Positions 1 to 8,713 of a DNA stretch of 64,000 nt are shown here, piece after piece. Position 1 is the stretch's first letter. Every line of letters begins with the position of its first letter. Made by a program: the position numbers and the translations under genes. Below the pieces are notes generated by a model. It did no database searches. It worked only from the letters and a program-made list of their open reading frames with translations, and was not told the origin of the DNA. This stretch comes from Gammaproteobacteria bacterium (GTDB lineage Bacteria; Pseudomonadota; Gammaproteobacteria; Pseudomonadales; Pseudohongiellaceae): positions 1 through 64,000 of the forward strand of contig JAJFKE010000035.1 of NCBI GenBank assembly GCA_021773355.1, written 5' to 3'.

Positions 1-250
1 CGCACTAATCTGACTCGCTCACGGCCAACCCAATGGCCATCTAGTTTTAATCTATCGTACACCTTACGGTAACCCCAGCGCGGTTCAGCCTCCGACAGGA
101 CATTAATCTGGCCGACGATCTCACTGCGATACGATTTACACCGATAGCACCGCTTCGTTGTTCTGTGATCGACACCACCACACAGGCTCGCCTCTCACTC
201 ACTTGGTAACAATACTGGGCAGCCTGTTGCCTTTCGGCCAGGGTTAGCAC
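1..250 (-). pseudogene. IS3-family transposase OrfB, frameshifted and partial
   Basis: The start of OrfB is recognisable: LTLAERQQAAQYCYQVSERRAC is the N-terminal helix region. The frame then fails. Conserved downstream sequence (EAEPRWGYRKVYDRLK, then DGHWVGRERVRLV, the HTH_21 region before the rve integrase core) is found in another frame, so a one-base indel lies at about 165-200, near a GTGGTGGTG tract. The DDE catalytic core would lie outside the window. The copy therefore cannot make full OrfAB unless the indel is a sequencing error. Confidence 0.82.
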
Positions 251-507
251 TTTTTTGAATTAATATCCCTTAGCATTCGATTATCTAAGGTTAACTCCGC
301 CACGACCTTTTTCAACTCCTCATTCTCCTGGTGCAAAGCTTTGAGCTTCTTGACATCAGCCGCTTCCATGCCATCGAACTGTTTGCGCCAGCGATAAAAC
401 GTTTGCTCCGTGACGTTGTGTTTACAATAAATATCGCGAACACTACCTCCAGACCCAGCTTCTTGCAGAATTTTCACTGTCTGCTCATCAGTAAATCGTT
501 TTTTCAT
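244..507 (-). CDS. IS3-family transposase OrfA (helix-turn-helix, leucine zipper)
   Basis: This is an 87-residue protein of the usual OrfA length. The N-terminal half carries the IS3 OrfA helix-turn-helix (RFTDEQTVKILQEAGSG, then TEQTFYRWRKQFDGM). The C-terminal third is a leucine-zipper-like helix (LKALHQENEELKKVVAEL) that multimerises OrfA and OrfAB. It ends in KKC just after an A AAA AAG heptamer used for -1 frameshifting into orfB. In IS3 elements OrfA binds the terminal repeats and modulates transposition. The gene itself looks intact. Assignment to the family is secure; the subgroup (IS407- or IS51-like) is only a guess. Confidence 0.93.
   Translation of the reverse strand: MKKRFTDEQTVKILQEAGSGGSVRDIYCKHNVTEQTFYRWRKQFDGMEAADVKKLKALHQENEELKKVVAELTLDNRMLRDINSKKC
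250..256 (-). promoter_or_regulatory. Programmed -1 frameshift site A AAA AAG (orfA to orfB)
   Basis: On the minus strand the orfA codons read tca aaa aag tgc taa. The heptamer A AAA AAG is in the exact zero-frame phase used for -1 slippage. After slipping, the ribosome reads gtg cta acc ctg gcc, which is the orfB frame. This is the classical IS3 (IS911-type) arrangement for making the OrfAB transposase. A downstream stimulatory structure was not worked out. Confidence 0.8.
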
Positions 508-552
508 GGGTTTCTCCTAATGCGCGAAACCCTAACATTGTAAATGGTTCAA

Positions 553-1160
553 TTATGAAGGGGCTATCCATTTCGTATTAGCCCGAAAGAATATGTCTTT
601 GTTCAGCCTGCTTTCCAGATAACTTAAAGTGTACTGGGCTATGATACTCAGCTCATCACCTTTCAATTTTACATAGTTTCCAATCGATACTACCGTTTCT
701 ATTTGGCCAGGTGTGAAAAGCTGACCATTATCGCCATCATTCAGCATTATCGGCTTACCCATCTCCAGATACTTTGCATGCTGGGCCTCCCTTGCACCTC
801 TATTTAAACTACGGAATTTATCGAGGCTATGAGATAGGCGTTTTAAATCGATAGGTTTAGGAAGGTAGTCCACCGCATCCAAGTCGAACTCTTCCAAAGC
901 ATGGGTAGGGTCGGCAGTACAAAACACTATCATACAGGGTTCTTCAGTCAATAAACTAGCCACATGCAGCCCTGTTATTTCCGGCAAACCGATATCGAGA
1001 AATATAAGATCAGGCTGTAATTCACGAACTTTTTTAGAGCGTCCTCTGCATTTGCAACTTCGAATTCTATCTGTACATCGTCGAACATCCCAAGAAGCCG
1101 TCTCATCTCCGCACAGGCAAGAGGCTCATCGTCTACAATCCCAACTCGTATATTAGTCAT
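553..1160 (-). pseudogene. LytTR-type response regulator, frameshifted and truncated by the IS
   Basis: The start is the ATG at 1160, giving MTNIRVGIVDDEPLACAEM, a receiver domain with the acidic DDE cluster. The frame breaks at an A6 run (1030-1035). Resuming one frame over gives the rest of the receiver (IFLDIGLPEITGLHVA, VFCTADPTHALEEFDLDAVDYLPKPI, with the conserved Lys-Pro) and a LytTR DNA-binding domain (IETVVSIGNYVKLKGDE). LytTR stops abruptly at FRANTKWI, where the family continues for another 30-40 residues; there the IS begins. The gene overlaps the end of the kinase pseudogene by 8 nt, as in functional LytS/LytR-type pairs. It is dead or heavily altered unless the A-run is a sequencing or frameshifting effect. 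Confidence 0.85.
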
Positions 1161-2282
1161 TGATTTCAAGGGCTTCTTCTCCATAAAAGTACGGGATAAA
1201 CAATTCCGTAAACACAAAACCATCTCGTTGGGAAATTGTTAGATTTGCTTTATCGTCATAAAGTAGTCTCAATCTCTGCCTACAGTTTTCAAGCCCAATT
1301 CCCAGTATACCTTCTTCAATTTCGCCATTGTTACTAATACATATCAACACTCCATTGGATACTCGCTGGCTTTTCAATGACAATAACCCCCTTCAAGCCT
1401 CTTATTGATCCCATGTTTAATTGCATTCTCAGTGAGAGTTTGTAAAAACATAGCTGGGACAGAACAATCAAGTGAATCTTCCGCCCAATTTCGTTTAATT
1501 TTCAAGCGTTCTTCCAGCCTTATTTTTTCCAACATCAAATAATCGTCAACGATAGCAACTTCTTTTCTCAGGGCTATTAATCCATTTTGATGTTGTAATG
1601 TGTATTGTAAGATTGAAGACAGCGGAGAAATCATATCACTAGCACGATCCTTATCCAGATAGATAAGCGCTCGTATATTATTGAGGGAACTAAACAAAAA
1701 ATGTGGATTAAGTTGATGGTTCAAAAACTCCAGCTCTGCGATTTTTTATTGCAGGAGCAGGGATTCATTACTGGATCTAATGTGAATTAGTTTAGACCAA
1801 ATCTGACACCGTTCCAACTCAAGAGTAGGACCTAGATAAACAAGCTACTTCCTAAACACTCTGAATGGTACAGAAGAAGCTACCGGTCCCATGCTTGAGC
1901 GTACTTCTGCCAGTAACTCGGGAGGGGGCCAGTAGTAATTCAGAATACTTAATATGGAAATTTCCGCAATACTGGCTGCCAGGGAGACTATATAAGTGGC
2001 TACAACGGCACCCTTCCAAAACTCAGAAACCCTAAGATTTACCCACTTCTGCGTCTTGAACCAGGTTCATAAAATGCGGCATCCAAAAAAATGCCAATAC
2101 AACTATATAAATACCTACAACCAACAAGCACCCCGATGTTTCAACCCCTAATGTGAGGCGTCTAAATTATTTCTGGGTAAAACAAACAAAATATAGACGC
2201 CCAGTAAAGCTGACCATCCTACTATCTGGCACGGCCAATAATAACGAGATAGAAAAAAATCTTGATCAGGGGAATAATTCAT
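1153..2282 (-). pseudogene. LytS-type sensor histidine kinase, decayed
   Basis: Conserved pieces of a His_kinase (PF06580)/HATPase protein occur in order but in changing frames. An ATG at 2282 opens a membrane segment (YYWPCQIVGWSALLGVYIL). More membrane segments follow (CLLVVGIYIVVLAFFW; VVATYIVSLAASIAEI). Then come the kinase core (ELEFLNHQLNPHFLFSSLNN, the phospho-acceptor His box, and LTENAIKHGIN, the N box) and the G box (GILGIGLENCRQRLRLLY). I count frameshifts near 2160, 2075 and 1387 and in-frame stops near 1838 and 1748. It would have phosphorylated the adjacent LytTR regulator. The many lesions make sequencing error an unlikely sole cause. Confidence 0.83.
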
Positions 2283-3018
2283 TCAGCAGACTCTTCACAT
2301 TTATTGAAAGGCTTTTAATGAAATAGGTGATCAATTTAGTGAAATCAAGTTAATCCTGCACTGATTCCATCATTGGGCTTCATTTCTGAAAAACCCTCAT
2401 GCTTCGCGTCCTTTACCTAACCATCGAGAAGAATCGACTATAGCCCACATTCATGGCATAAGATTCGTGAACTAGCCAAAGGCGAGAAAATCTGGTGTGT
2501 TCGACCCACTTCCAAAACATGGCATCTAGTCTTGCAATGATGCATTCCCGTCAATATCGAGACTCACGAACTTAATCATTTCTATCAAAATTGTCAATAT
2601 CTGAATTTCTTATATGTCAACAGCTTAGACATTAGTCAGCGGTATTGACAATGTAATTGCTTAAGTCGATAAAAACCTCAGTCGAATAGAAATTGCAGAC
2701 GGGCGCATCAATATCCAAGAATTGAAATGCTTGCACGATCGATTAGAACCGAGGCATCCCCCTCTCTCTCTTACTAGTGCTGATTGACGCGAAAGTTCAG
2801 TCTGATTGTTACTCTGCTGAACTGTGTCGTGAATTGATTCTGGTATCAATCCACAATGTGTAGCAACGCTCAATTCAGGTTTGCAAGTACATCTACTTGA
2901 TCTAAGCAGCTCGTTCGGAGCGAAATAACAGTACTTGTTAGTGCCATAGCGGATGGCCCTGGTCAAGTTTGCAGGGTAGACTGAGCCAACTAAAAACCCT
3001 GCCCCGGATATCAAAGTC
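2283..3018. other. Intergenic region without a recognisable gene
   Basis: There are about 730 bases between the kinase pseudogene and the TAXI lipoprotein gene. A minus-strand open frame at 2661-3074 has no protein-like composition and overlaps the next gene, so it was not accepted. A 10-bp inverted repeat (ATTGTCAATA near 2590 and TATTGACAAT near 2643) is present about 45 bp apart. Its role is unknown. Confidence 0.5.
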
Positions 3019-4008
3019 TTGCCTAGACTGCTATTTAATGTTCTCACTCTCTTGGTTCTGCTGGTTAGCTGCACTGATCAGGCCGGCATCCGTCGAACCT
3101 ATGTTTTAACAACAGGCACAACAGGTGGCACTTATTATCCGGTTGGCGTTGCTCTTTCTACATTGGTCACAGCGCAAGAAAACGTAGATTTTTCTCTAAC
3201 TGCAATAAGTTCAGCAGGCTCAATGGAGAATATTAAGCTGCTGAGAGATAACCAGGCACAGTTTGGCATGATCCTCGGTATATTTGCTGCCTGGGCCTGG
3301 GAAGGTGAGGGGCCGATTCGAAATCCCCAGCCTCACCTTCGAGCAATTACTGCAATGTGGCCAAATGTGGAGCACTTTATATTGCTTTCGGAATTAGTGA
3401 CAAATGGCACTATTTCCGACCTCGACAATTTGACTGGCGAGCGCTTCGTTCTGGGCATGAGAAACTCAGGCGCAGAACAAACCGGAGCCTTTATCTTGGA
3501 TAGCCTTGATATTGACTACGCGAATAAATTTGGTCTGGCCCATATGGGTTACGGAGCAACCGCGAGCGCAATGCAAGATGGCAATATTGTCGGCATGAAT
3601 ATTCCAGCCGGGGTACCGGTTACAGCAATAACTCAGGCCTACGCACAACTGGGAGACAGAATGACAATTCTGAATTTTACCGAAGCGGAAATGAAGGCTA
3701 TCAATCGTCAGTATCCGCTCTGGGATTTTTATCAGCTCGATCCTGGAACCTATCCCTATCAAGATCAGATCGTAACCACCGCCTCTAGCCCCAATGTGCT
3801 GGTTGTACGTGAGGATGTATCGGAAGAGATTGTCTATCAGTTTACAAAACTTTTGTGGAATAACCTGGCTACTCTGCAAGAGATTCACAGCGCAACCAAG
3901 GAAATGGCATTGCAAGACTCATTAAAAGGTATAGCCATGCCCTTGCACGCAGGCGCCATCAGGTTTTATCGGGAACAAAATATAGCTATACCGGCGCCAC
4001 TGTTATAG
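3019..4008 (+). CDS. TAXI-family TRAP-type solute-binding lipoprotein (orphan)
   Basis: This is a 329-residue periplasmic substrate-binding protein of the TAXI group (TRAP transporter-associated extracytoplasmic immunogenic proteins). The N-terminus is a lipoprotein signal with lipobox LLVSC, so the mature protein would be anchored at about Cys18. The family hallmark TTGTTGGTYYPVGVAL follows, then SSAGSMENIKLLRDNQAQFG and RFVLGMRNSGAEQTG, typical ligand-lobe motifs. The only in-frame start after the upstream stop at 2977 is TTG at 3019, with no convincing ribosome binding site. TAXI proteins normally feed fused DctQM membrane subunits, but none is nearby. It is either an orphan receptor working with a distant permease or a sensor input. 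The ligand is unknown. Confidence 0.85.
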   Translation: MPRLLFNVLTLLVLLVSCTDQAGIRRTYVLTTGTTGGTYYPVGVALSTLVTAQENVDFSLTAISSAGSMENIKLLRDNQAQFGMILGIFAAWAWEGEGPIRNPQPHLRAITAMWPNVEHFILLSELVTNGTISDLDNLTGERFVLGMRNSGAEQTGAFILDSLDIDYANKFGLAHMGYGATASAMQDGNIVGMNIPAGVPVTAITQAYAQLGDRMTILNFTEAEMKAINRQYPLWDFYQLDPGTYPYQDQIVTTASSPNVLVVREDVSEEIVYQFTKLLWNNLATLQEIHSATKEMALQDSLKGIAMPLHAGAIRFYREQNIAIPAPLL

Positions 4009-4019
4009 GACTAGCGTGC

Positions 4020-4772
4020 TTATTCTCGGCGAAAAAAAGTATACAGTACATCGTCTAATAGCGGCCCCCAATTGTCCCAATCATGGCCCTCGTCGACCTC
4101 CCTATAGGTGAGGTCATACTCCTGAAATTTCAGTGCTTCCATGAGCTGTTGCCCAGCCTGAGTATTATCATTCACAGTTCCTACACTCAGAAATATTTTT
4201 AGCGGCAATTTGCCCGCTGCCATGTACTGAAATCTGAGCTCATCAACCATGTCACTATTGGCTGGTGATTGCATCGCAATTCCCGCGAAACTATCATTTG
4301 CCATCAGTCCAAAGCAGGCACTGTTACGTCCTCCAAACGATAAACCGAGGATCACTCTGTCATCTCTATGCGCGGAACTGGGGTAATTTTTATCGATGCT
4401 AGAAATGAGCTCTTGTTTGAAAAAATCAACATAACGCTGGTTGCAAAAAAATTGCTGATTACGCCTGTTCTGCTGCAAGTTGTCCGGATTGCGACTATCT
4501 ACAAAAACCACCATCACCGGCTCTATATTTCCCGCCGCAATTTCGGCGTCAAGTAACTCCGGTAGCTTGCCTCTCGATACATACCATTGCCCGTCGGTAA
4601 TGTAGAGGGTTGGCAATTGCGCATTCCTCCTCGTCGCTTCGGGCAAATATACCCGATACTGCAGGTCGTAACCTAAAACCTCGCTATGAATTCGAATATC
4701 CTCACTCAGCTTGCCTTGGGCCAAAGCAGAGCCACAAAGACTTAACAATGAAAAAATTAAAACTGAGCGCAT
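4020..4772 (-). CDS. Exported esterase D / enterochelin-esterase-like alpha/beta hydrolase
   Basis: This is a 250-residue secreted protein with a signal peptide ending at ALA-QG (about residue 19) and a PF00756-type esterase fold. The nucleophile elbow is GLSFGG with Ser145. The acid is probably the Asp in GTVNDNTQ, and the catalytic His lies in DEGHDWDNW near residue 230. The early strand LPTLYITDGQWY is the usual start of the fold. Relatives hydrolyse ferric enterobactin, S-formylglutathione or acyl-trehalose-type esters; the substrate here cannot be told. It converges on the TAXI gene, with only 11 bases between the stops, and lies 24 bp downstream of a same-strand membrane protein gene. 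Confidence 0.85.
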   Translation of the reverse strand: MRSVLIFSLLSLCGSALAQGKLSEDIRIHSEVLGYDLQYRVYLPEATRRNAQLPTLYITDGQWYVSRGKLPELLDAEIAAGNIEPVMVVFVDSRNPDNLQQNRRNQQFFCNQRYVDFFKQELISSIDKNYPSSAHRDDRVILGLSFGGRNSACFGLMANDSFAGIAMQSPANSDMVDELRFQYMAAGKLPLKIFLSVGTVNDNTQAGQQLMEALKFQEYDLTYREVDEGHDWDNWGPLLDDVLYTFFRRE

Positions 4773-4796
4773 TGAACTGTCCTTACTAGTCTAAAA

Positions 4797-5441
4797 CTAG
4801 CTCTCACTTGTTTCATTTAGTCCCATTATTGAGCGCCAAAGGCGCCTAAAACCGAAAATCTGAAAAACTACGACAGCGTTAGCAAATACCAATGCCAGCA
4901 ACGGCAGCCAACTTGTGTTCTGCGTAACATCTATGGCGACACCGAAACCCACAAGGGTTACGACGACCAACATGGAGGGCCAGAAATCACGTAAGGTTGC
5001 AGGGTCTATCTGTCCGAAGAACTCCTCGTTTTCCGAATCTTGTCGTGCCCTTCTTAAACTGCTGTGTGATACCCAAGTCGCCGAAACAAATATCGATCCC
5101 AACACGTATAGCCAGAGAGAATTAAAACTCTCAGCAACCATAGTGATCAACATAAATTCTTGAATGCCAATAACAAATGGCACGATAGAATCTCTCAAAT
5201 AAGGCTGCCAGATAAACCCCATAACCATCGTCGAGTACATTACCCAAATTAGCAGAATTCCCATAAATGCAACAGCCAACATGCCCCAGCCGATCAATGC
5301 TTGTAAATTAAAGTTCCAAAGCCATTCACTCTCGACGATCTTCGACCACATTAACTCCAGGGCCAAGGCCTGAATGATGCTAATAAGTGTTAGTAAAACA
5401 GTTGGGAAATGAGCCTGCGCCCTGGTTCGTATTTTATTCAT
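4797..5441 (-). CDS. Multi-pass inner-membrane protein of unknown function
   Basis: This 214-residue protein has about six hydrophobic segments, for example VLLTLISIIQALALELMW, LIGWGMLAVAFMGILLIWVM and WLYVLGSIFVSATWV near the N-terminal half, and two more after residue 155. A charged cytoplasmic loop (RRARQDSENEEFFGQIDP) sits between the halves. No catalytic motif was recognised and the family is unknown to me. It reads in the same direction as the esterase downstream (24-bp gap), so the two may be co-transcribed. The VanX-like gene lies 63 bp upstream on the same strand. Confidence 0.75.
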   Translation of the reverse strand: MNKIRTRAQAHFPTVLLTLISIIQALALELMWSKIVESEWLWNFNLQALIGWGMLAVAFMGILLIWVMYSTMVMGFIWQPYLRDSIVPFVIGIQEFMLITMVAESFNSLWLYVLGSIFVSATWVSHSSLRRARQDSENEEFFGQIDPATLRDFWPSMLVVVTLVGFGVAIDVTQNTSWLPLLALVFANAVVVFQIFGFRRLWRSIMGLNETSES

Positions 5442-5504
5442 CGTGTTTTCACTGTTGCTGGTAAATATCGCCTGCAGTAAGCAAACAGGCTTGTGACTAA
5501 CTGA

Positions 5505-6239
5505 TTACTCAACCGGGAAGTCAAAATAGGTATGGGGAAATGGCTCATCAACTAAAATAAAATGCCACCATTCTTCAGGCAATGCCTTGAATCCATGTTT
5601 GGTCATAAGCGCAGCTAGTAAATTGCGATTGGCTCTGCTTTGTGTGGATACCTGGGAATTGCCAGGCCAGGAAATCGGATCGAAAAAATCCCAGTGAGAT
5701 CCCATCTCCAACTCCGTACCACTGCTCAAATCAACAATAGTCAAATCGATAGTGCTGCCTCGAGAATGCCCTGAACGTTCTGCAATATAACCATCCCTAA
5801 ATAAATTTTCCTTGGCCACCGAGGGATAGTAAAACTGTTTCATTTTTGTATCGTTTAAGTCCTTAGCCCAACGTACAAAATGATCAACAGCTCGCTGTGG
5901 CCGATAGCCATCGAAAACCTTTAGGCTCAGCCCAAAGCGACTCAATTCAGCTTGCACTTGAGAAAGTGCATTTGCAGTGGGCTCTGTAATATAAATATTC
6001 TGCGCGTGATAACCATCTATCACAGAACCAACAAAATTGTCCTCACTAAAATACCGAACATCCAAGTGAATACTGGGAATAGACTGCTTTAAATTCACAA
6101 AATCAGGAGGAATAGTCGTGATGTTGGTTTGAGCCATGAGCTTCTGCTTTCCTGGCACTATTAACAGCGCGAGCAGCAATACAAGACAGGCCGAACCTAG
6201 TGATAACTTGTTGATTTTATGTATAAAATTATTATTCAT
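5505..6239 (-). CDS. VanX/DdpX-like D-alanyl-D-alanine dipeptidase (M15D)
   Basis: This zinc peptidase, predicted to be periplasmic, would hydrolyse D-Ala-D-Ala or related dipeptides in cell-wall recycling. Counting from the ATG at 6239, the M15D zinc motif SGHSRGSTIDLTI (His158, Asp165) and the catalytic/zinc motif EEWWHF (Glu223, His226) are both intact. LDVRYFSEDNFVG and FDGYRPQRAVDHFVRWA are also typical. An N-terminal hydrophobic stretch (ACLVLLLALLIVPG) indicates a signal peptide or anchor. A GTG at 6251 is an alternative start four codons upstream. No vanH or vanA genes are present, so this is a housekeeping-type enzyme, not a glycopeptide-resistance cassette. Confidence 0.88.
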   Translation of the reverse strand: MNNNFIHKINKLSLGSACLVLLLALLIVPGKQKLMAQTNITTIPPDFVNLKQSIPSIHLDVRYFSEDNFVGSVIDGYHAQNIYITEPTANALSQVQAELSRFGLSLKVFDGYRPQRAVDHFVRWAKDLNDTKMKQFYYPSVAKENLFRDGYIAERSGHSRGSTIDLTIVDLSSGTELEMGSHWDFFDPISWPGNSQVSTQSRANRNLLAALMTKHGFKALPEEWWHFILVDEPFPHTYFDFPVE

Positions 6240-6251
6240 AGGTTTTACCAC

Positions 6252-6603
6252 GCAAATTCTAACAGCAGTTTAATCTATCCGAAGCTGGAAAACTCTGGAA
6301 ATTGTGGTGCCTACACTTGAATCAGACTAGAATAACTAGCCTTTTTCGACAACGGTTCCAACTCTATTTCCAGCACTGCAGAGTGAAATAGGCTCGGTGG
6401 ACCTCACACTATGTTAATCAGCTGATTGAAAGTAGTGAACACGATACCAGCCGGGGTGCAGGCTAAGAACTTCAATTGTCACAGCCTAACTTTTCTGTAG
6501 AAACAGACGCCTAAGGACTAGAATAAGAAGTGCTGCTATACGGTTCACTTCCCTGGACTTTTTTATTTCCAAGAAACAGACAGGTCAATTCGGGAGTTGC
6601 AGC
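6252..6603. other. Divergent intergenic region
   Basis: About 350 bases separate the divergently read dipeptidase and racemase genes, so promoters for both should lie here. I see no gene and no strong dyad beyond a weak imperfect hairpin near 6364-6391. Confidence 0.4.
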
Positions 6604-7299
6604 ATGAAGACAATCGGCATGCTTGGCGGCATGAGCTGGGAATCCACCGCAAGCTATTACAAGGCCCTAAACGAAGGAGTCAAATCCGCACTAGGCGGTT
6701 TGCATTCGGCTAAGATTTGCATGGTGAGTGTAGATTTTGAAGAGATAGAGAAACTACAGCACGCCGACGACTGGGATAGCACGGCAGTGATACTTGCTCA
6801 AGCGGCCAAATCCATTGAAGATGGCGGAGCCGATTTTCTGCTGATTTGCACGAATACCATGCACAAGGTTGCCGACCAGATCGAAGAAAAAATTTCGATT
6901 CCCATATTGCACATAGCCGATGCCACCGCAGAACGGTTGTGTGCAGACGATATTGGTTGCGTAGGACTTCTTGGCACTCGCTTCACTATGGAGCAGGACT
7001 TTTACAAGAATCGAATCTCTGAGAGCTATGGTATCGAAGTGATCGTGCCCCATGAAACTGAACGCGAGGATGTGCATCGTGTAATCTATAAGGAACTTTG
7101 TATGGGGACAATCAATCAGCAATCTAGAGAACGATATTTGGACATCATTGAAAGCTTACGGGAAAGAGGCGCCGATGCAGTCATACTTGGATGTACGGAG
7201 ATTGCCCTGCTAGTGCAACAGGATCACACTTCTGTACCACTGTACGACACCACGACAATACATGCAGAACAGGCAGTGTCGCTGGCCCTGTCGAATTAA
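6604..7299 (+). CDS. Aspartate/glutamate racemase family protein
   Basis: This is a cofactor-independent amino acid racemase of 231 residues, the normal size. The two catalytic cysteines are in place: Cys82 in LLICTNTMHK and Cys197 in VILGCTEIAL. The start MKTIGMLGGMSWESTASYYK is the signature of the aspartate racemase/YgeA branch. It probably interconverts L- and D-aspartate or a broader set of amino acids in the cytoplasm. The ATG at 6604 follows GTTGCAGC without a strong ribosome binding site. The MarC-like gene starts 56 bp downstream. Confidence 0.9.
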   Translation: MKTIGMLGGMSWESTASYYKALNEGVKSALGGLHSAKICMVSVDFEEIEKLQHADDWDSTAVILAQAAKSIEDGGADFLLICTNTMHKVADQIEEKISIPILHIADATAERLCADDIGCVGLLGTRFTMEQDFYKNRISESYGIEVIVPHETEREDVHRVIYKELCMGTINQQSRERYLDIIESLRERGADAVILGCTEIALLVQQDHTSVPLYDTTTIHAEQAVSLALSN

Positions 7300-7355
7300 A
7301 CTGGCTTCATCACAGGCTCGACAATCTTGTCGGATTAATAAAAGACATTTCTTAA

Positions 7356-8003
7356 ATGGATCAATTAATACTAGAAACCGCCACTGTTTCCATGGCCACC
7401 TTTTTTGCCACCATAGGCCCGCTGGATGTTGCCGCGGTCTACGCGGGATTGACGGCAACCGAAACACCTAAGCGTCGTCGCAGCATGGCCATTCGTGGCA
7501 CCTTGATTGCAACTGGAATATTGGTGCTTTTCGCTATTGTCGGAGAGTTTTTACTGGCAGGCCTGGGCATCTCCCTGGCGGCGCTGCGAACCGGTGGTGG
7601 CATCTTGCTGTTACTCATTGGTATCGACATGGTGTTTGCGCGCACATCAGGAAGTACCTCCACCACCGAAGAAGAAGAACAGGAAGCCATGGGCAAGCGC
7701 GACATATCTGTGTTCCCCCTTGCCACTCCTCTAATAGCAGGGCCCGGGGCAATGGGAGCGGTGATTCTGCTTATGGCTAACAGCGAGGGAAACCTGGTAT
7801 TACAGGCAACAGTCGTGGGCTCACTTCTGTTAATCATACTGCTCACCTTCGCAATGCTGTTACTGGCGTCGAAGATTCAGCAGCTATTTGGCGTCACTGG
7901 TATGCATGTGGTCACCAGAGTCTTTGGCGTACTGTTGTCCGCCTTGGCAGTGCAATTCATATTCGATGGTATTGCCCAAAGCGGACTACTCCCGGTAACG
8001 TAA
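7356..8003 (+). CDS. MarC family (UPF0056) integral membrane protein
   Basis: This is a 215-residue protein with six predicted membrane helices. The family motifs are an early helix with ATIGPLDVAAVYAGL and a mid-protein FPLATPLIAGPGAMGAVI, which repeats the GP-containing half-helix typical of MarC. An acidic loop with a run of glutamates (TTEEEEQEAM) lies between helices three and four. MarC proteins were once linked to multiple antibiotic resistance, but their transport substrate is not established. The DinB gene follows closely and could share the transcript. Confidence 0.88.
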   Translation: MDQLILETATVSMATFFATIGPLDVAAVYAGLTATETPKRRRSMAIRGTLIATGILVLFAIVGEFLLAGLGISLAALRTGGGILLLLIGIDMVFARTSGSTSTTEEEEQEAMGKRDISVFPLATPLIAGPGAMGAVILLMANSEGNLVLQATVVGSLLLIILLTFAMLLLASKIQQLFGVTGMHVVTRVFGVLLSALAVQFIFDGIAQSGLLPVT

Positions 8004-8034
8004 AAATTCGATCTTGACCGCAGGAGAATTGCAA

Positions 8035-8565
8035 TTGTTAAAAGAAAATTTTCAGCTTCTAGCCCAATACAATCAGTGGATGAATAAGCGCGTGTTTGAG
8101 GCTGCTGCAAAACTCAGCCAGGATGATTTAACACGCGATGCTGGCGCTTTTTTTGGCTCCGTCTTAGGTACTCTAAATCATATTCTTGTGGCTGATATTC
8201 TCTGGCTGAAACGTTTTGCCAATCACCCTGCTCAATTTGAAAGTTTGGAAAAAGTTCAGCATATGCAAAACCCCGATTCACTGTCGGCAGTCCTGCATGG
8301 GACTCTTGATTCACTGCAACAGGTCAGATTAGAATTTGATGTGGATATAATCGATTTTTGTGATGAAATTACCGAATCACAACTACAAGGTTCCCTGGAT
8401 TATAAAAACACCCAGGGCCTTAGTTATCAAGATCAATTTGGACTATTGATCCAACATTTATTCAACCATCAAACACACCATCGCGGGCAATTAACAACCC
8501 TGTTAAGTCAACATAAAATCGACGTTGGTGCTACCGATTTACTGGTCTGTATTCGTGAAAAATAG
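8035..8565 (+). CDS. DinB family protein (putative metal-dependent hydrolase/transferase)
   Basis: This is a four-helix-bundle DinB/YfiT-type protein. The three family histidines are visible: His in GTLNHILVADILW and two in FNHQTHHRGQL, which together bind a metal ion. The N-terminus ENFQLLAQYNQWMNKRV is typical. I place the start at TTG 8035 because AGGAG (8022-8026) lies 8 nt upstream; TTG 8029 and TTG 8014 are alternatives. It follows the MarC-like gene by 31 bp. The substrate is unknown; relatives include thiol S-transferases and DNA-damage-induced proteins of undefined role. Confidence 0.85.
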   Translation: MLKENFQLLAQYNQWMNKRVFEAAAKLSQDDLTRDAGAFFGSVLGTLNHILVADILWLKRFANHPAQFESLEKVQHMQNPDSLSAVLHGTLDSLQQVRLEFDVDIIDFCDEITESQLQGSLDYKNTQGLSYQDQFGLLIQHLFNHQTHHRGQLTTLLSQHKIDVGATDLLVCIREK

Positions 8566-8713
8566 CCAGGACAGTGATTTTCGTCGACCTGCATCGTCAT
8601 AATATGGTCAAGCGAATAAAACTAATTTCCCCATTAGAAGACAGCCAAGGCTAAGCTCTAACAATATTTCAAAATATCTGCACAACTCTTCCACTTTTGA
8701 TTAGGAAAATAGT

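Larger units (their letters stand above)
1..565 (-). mobile_element. IS3-family insertion sequence, partial (runs off window)
   Basis: The minus strand carries an IS3-type orfA (507-244) followed by a -1-frame orfB (from 250) that runs past base 1. The element sits immediately after the LytTR response regulator reading frame, which loses homology at about 560. This places the IS left end at roughly 553-570, and a TG-starting end on the minus strand is possible there. The other end is outside the window, so terminal repeats and target duplication cannot be confirmed. The copy looks inactive because orfB is frameshifted. Confidence 0.85.

Noticed and set aside
2661..3074. Minus-strand open frame of 137 codons before the TAXI gene
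   Set aside because: The composition is not protein-like, it has no motif, and it overlaps the start of the TAXI lipoprotein gene.
5505..6239. VanX-like gene as part of a glycopeptide-resistance cluster
   Set aside because: No vanA/vanB ligase, vanH dehydrogenase or VanRS genes adjoin; the gene stands alone as in cell-wall recycling.
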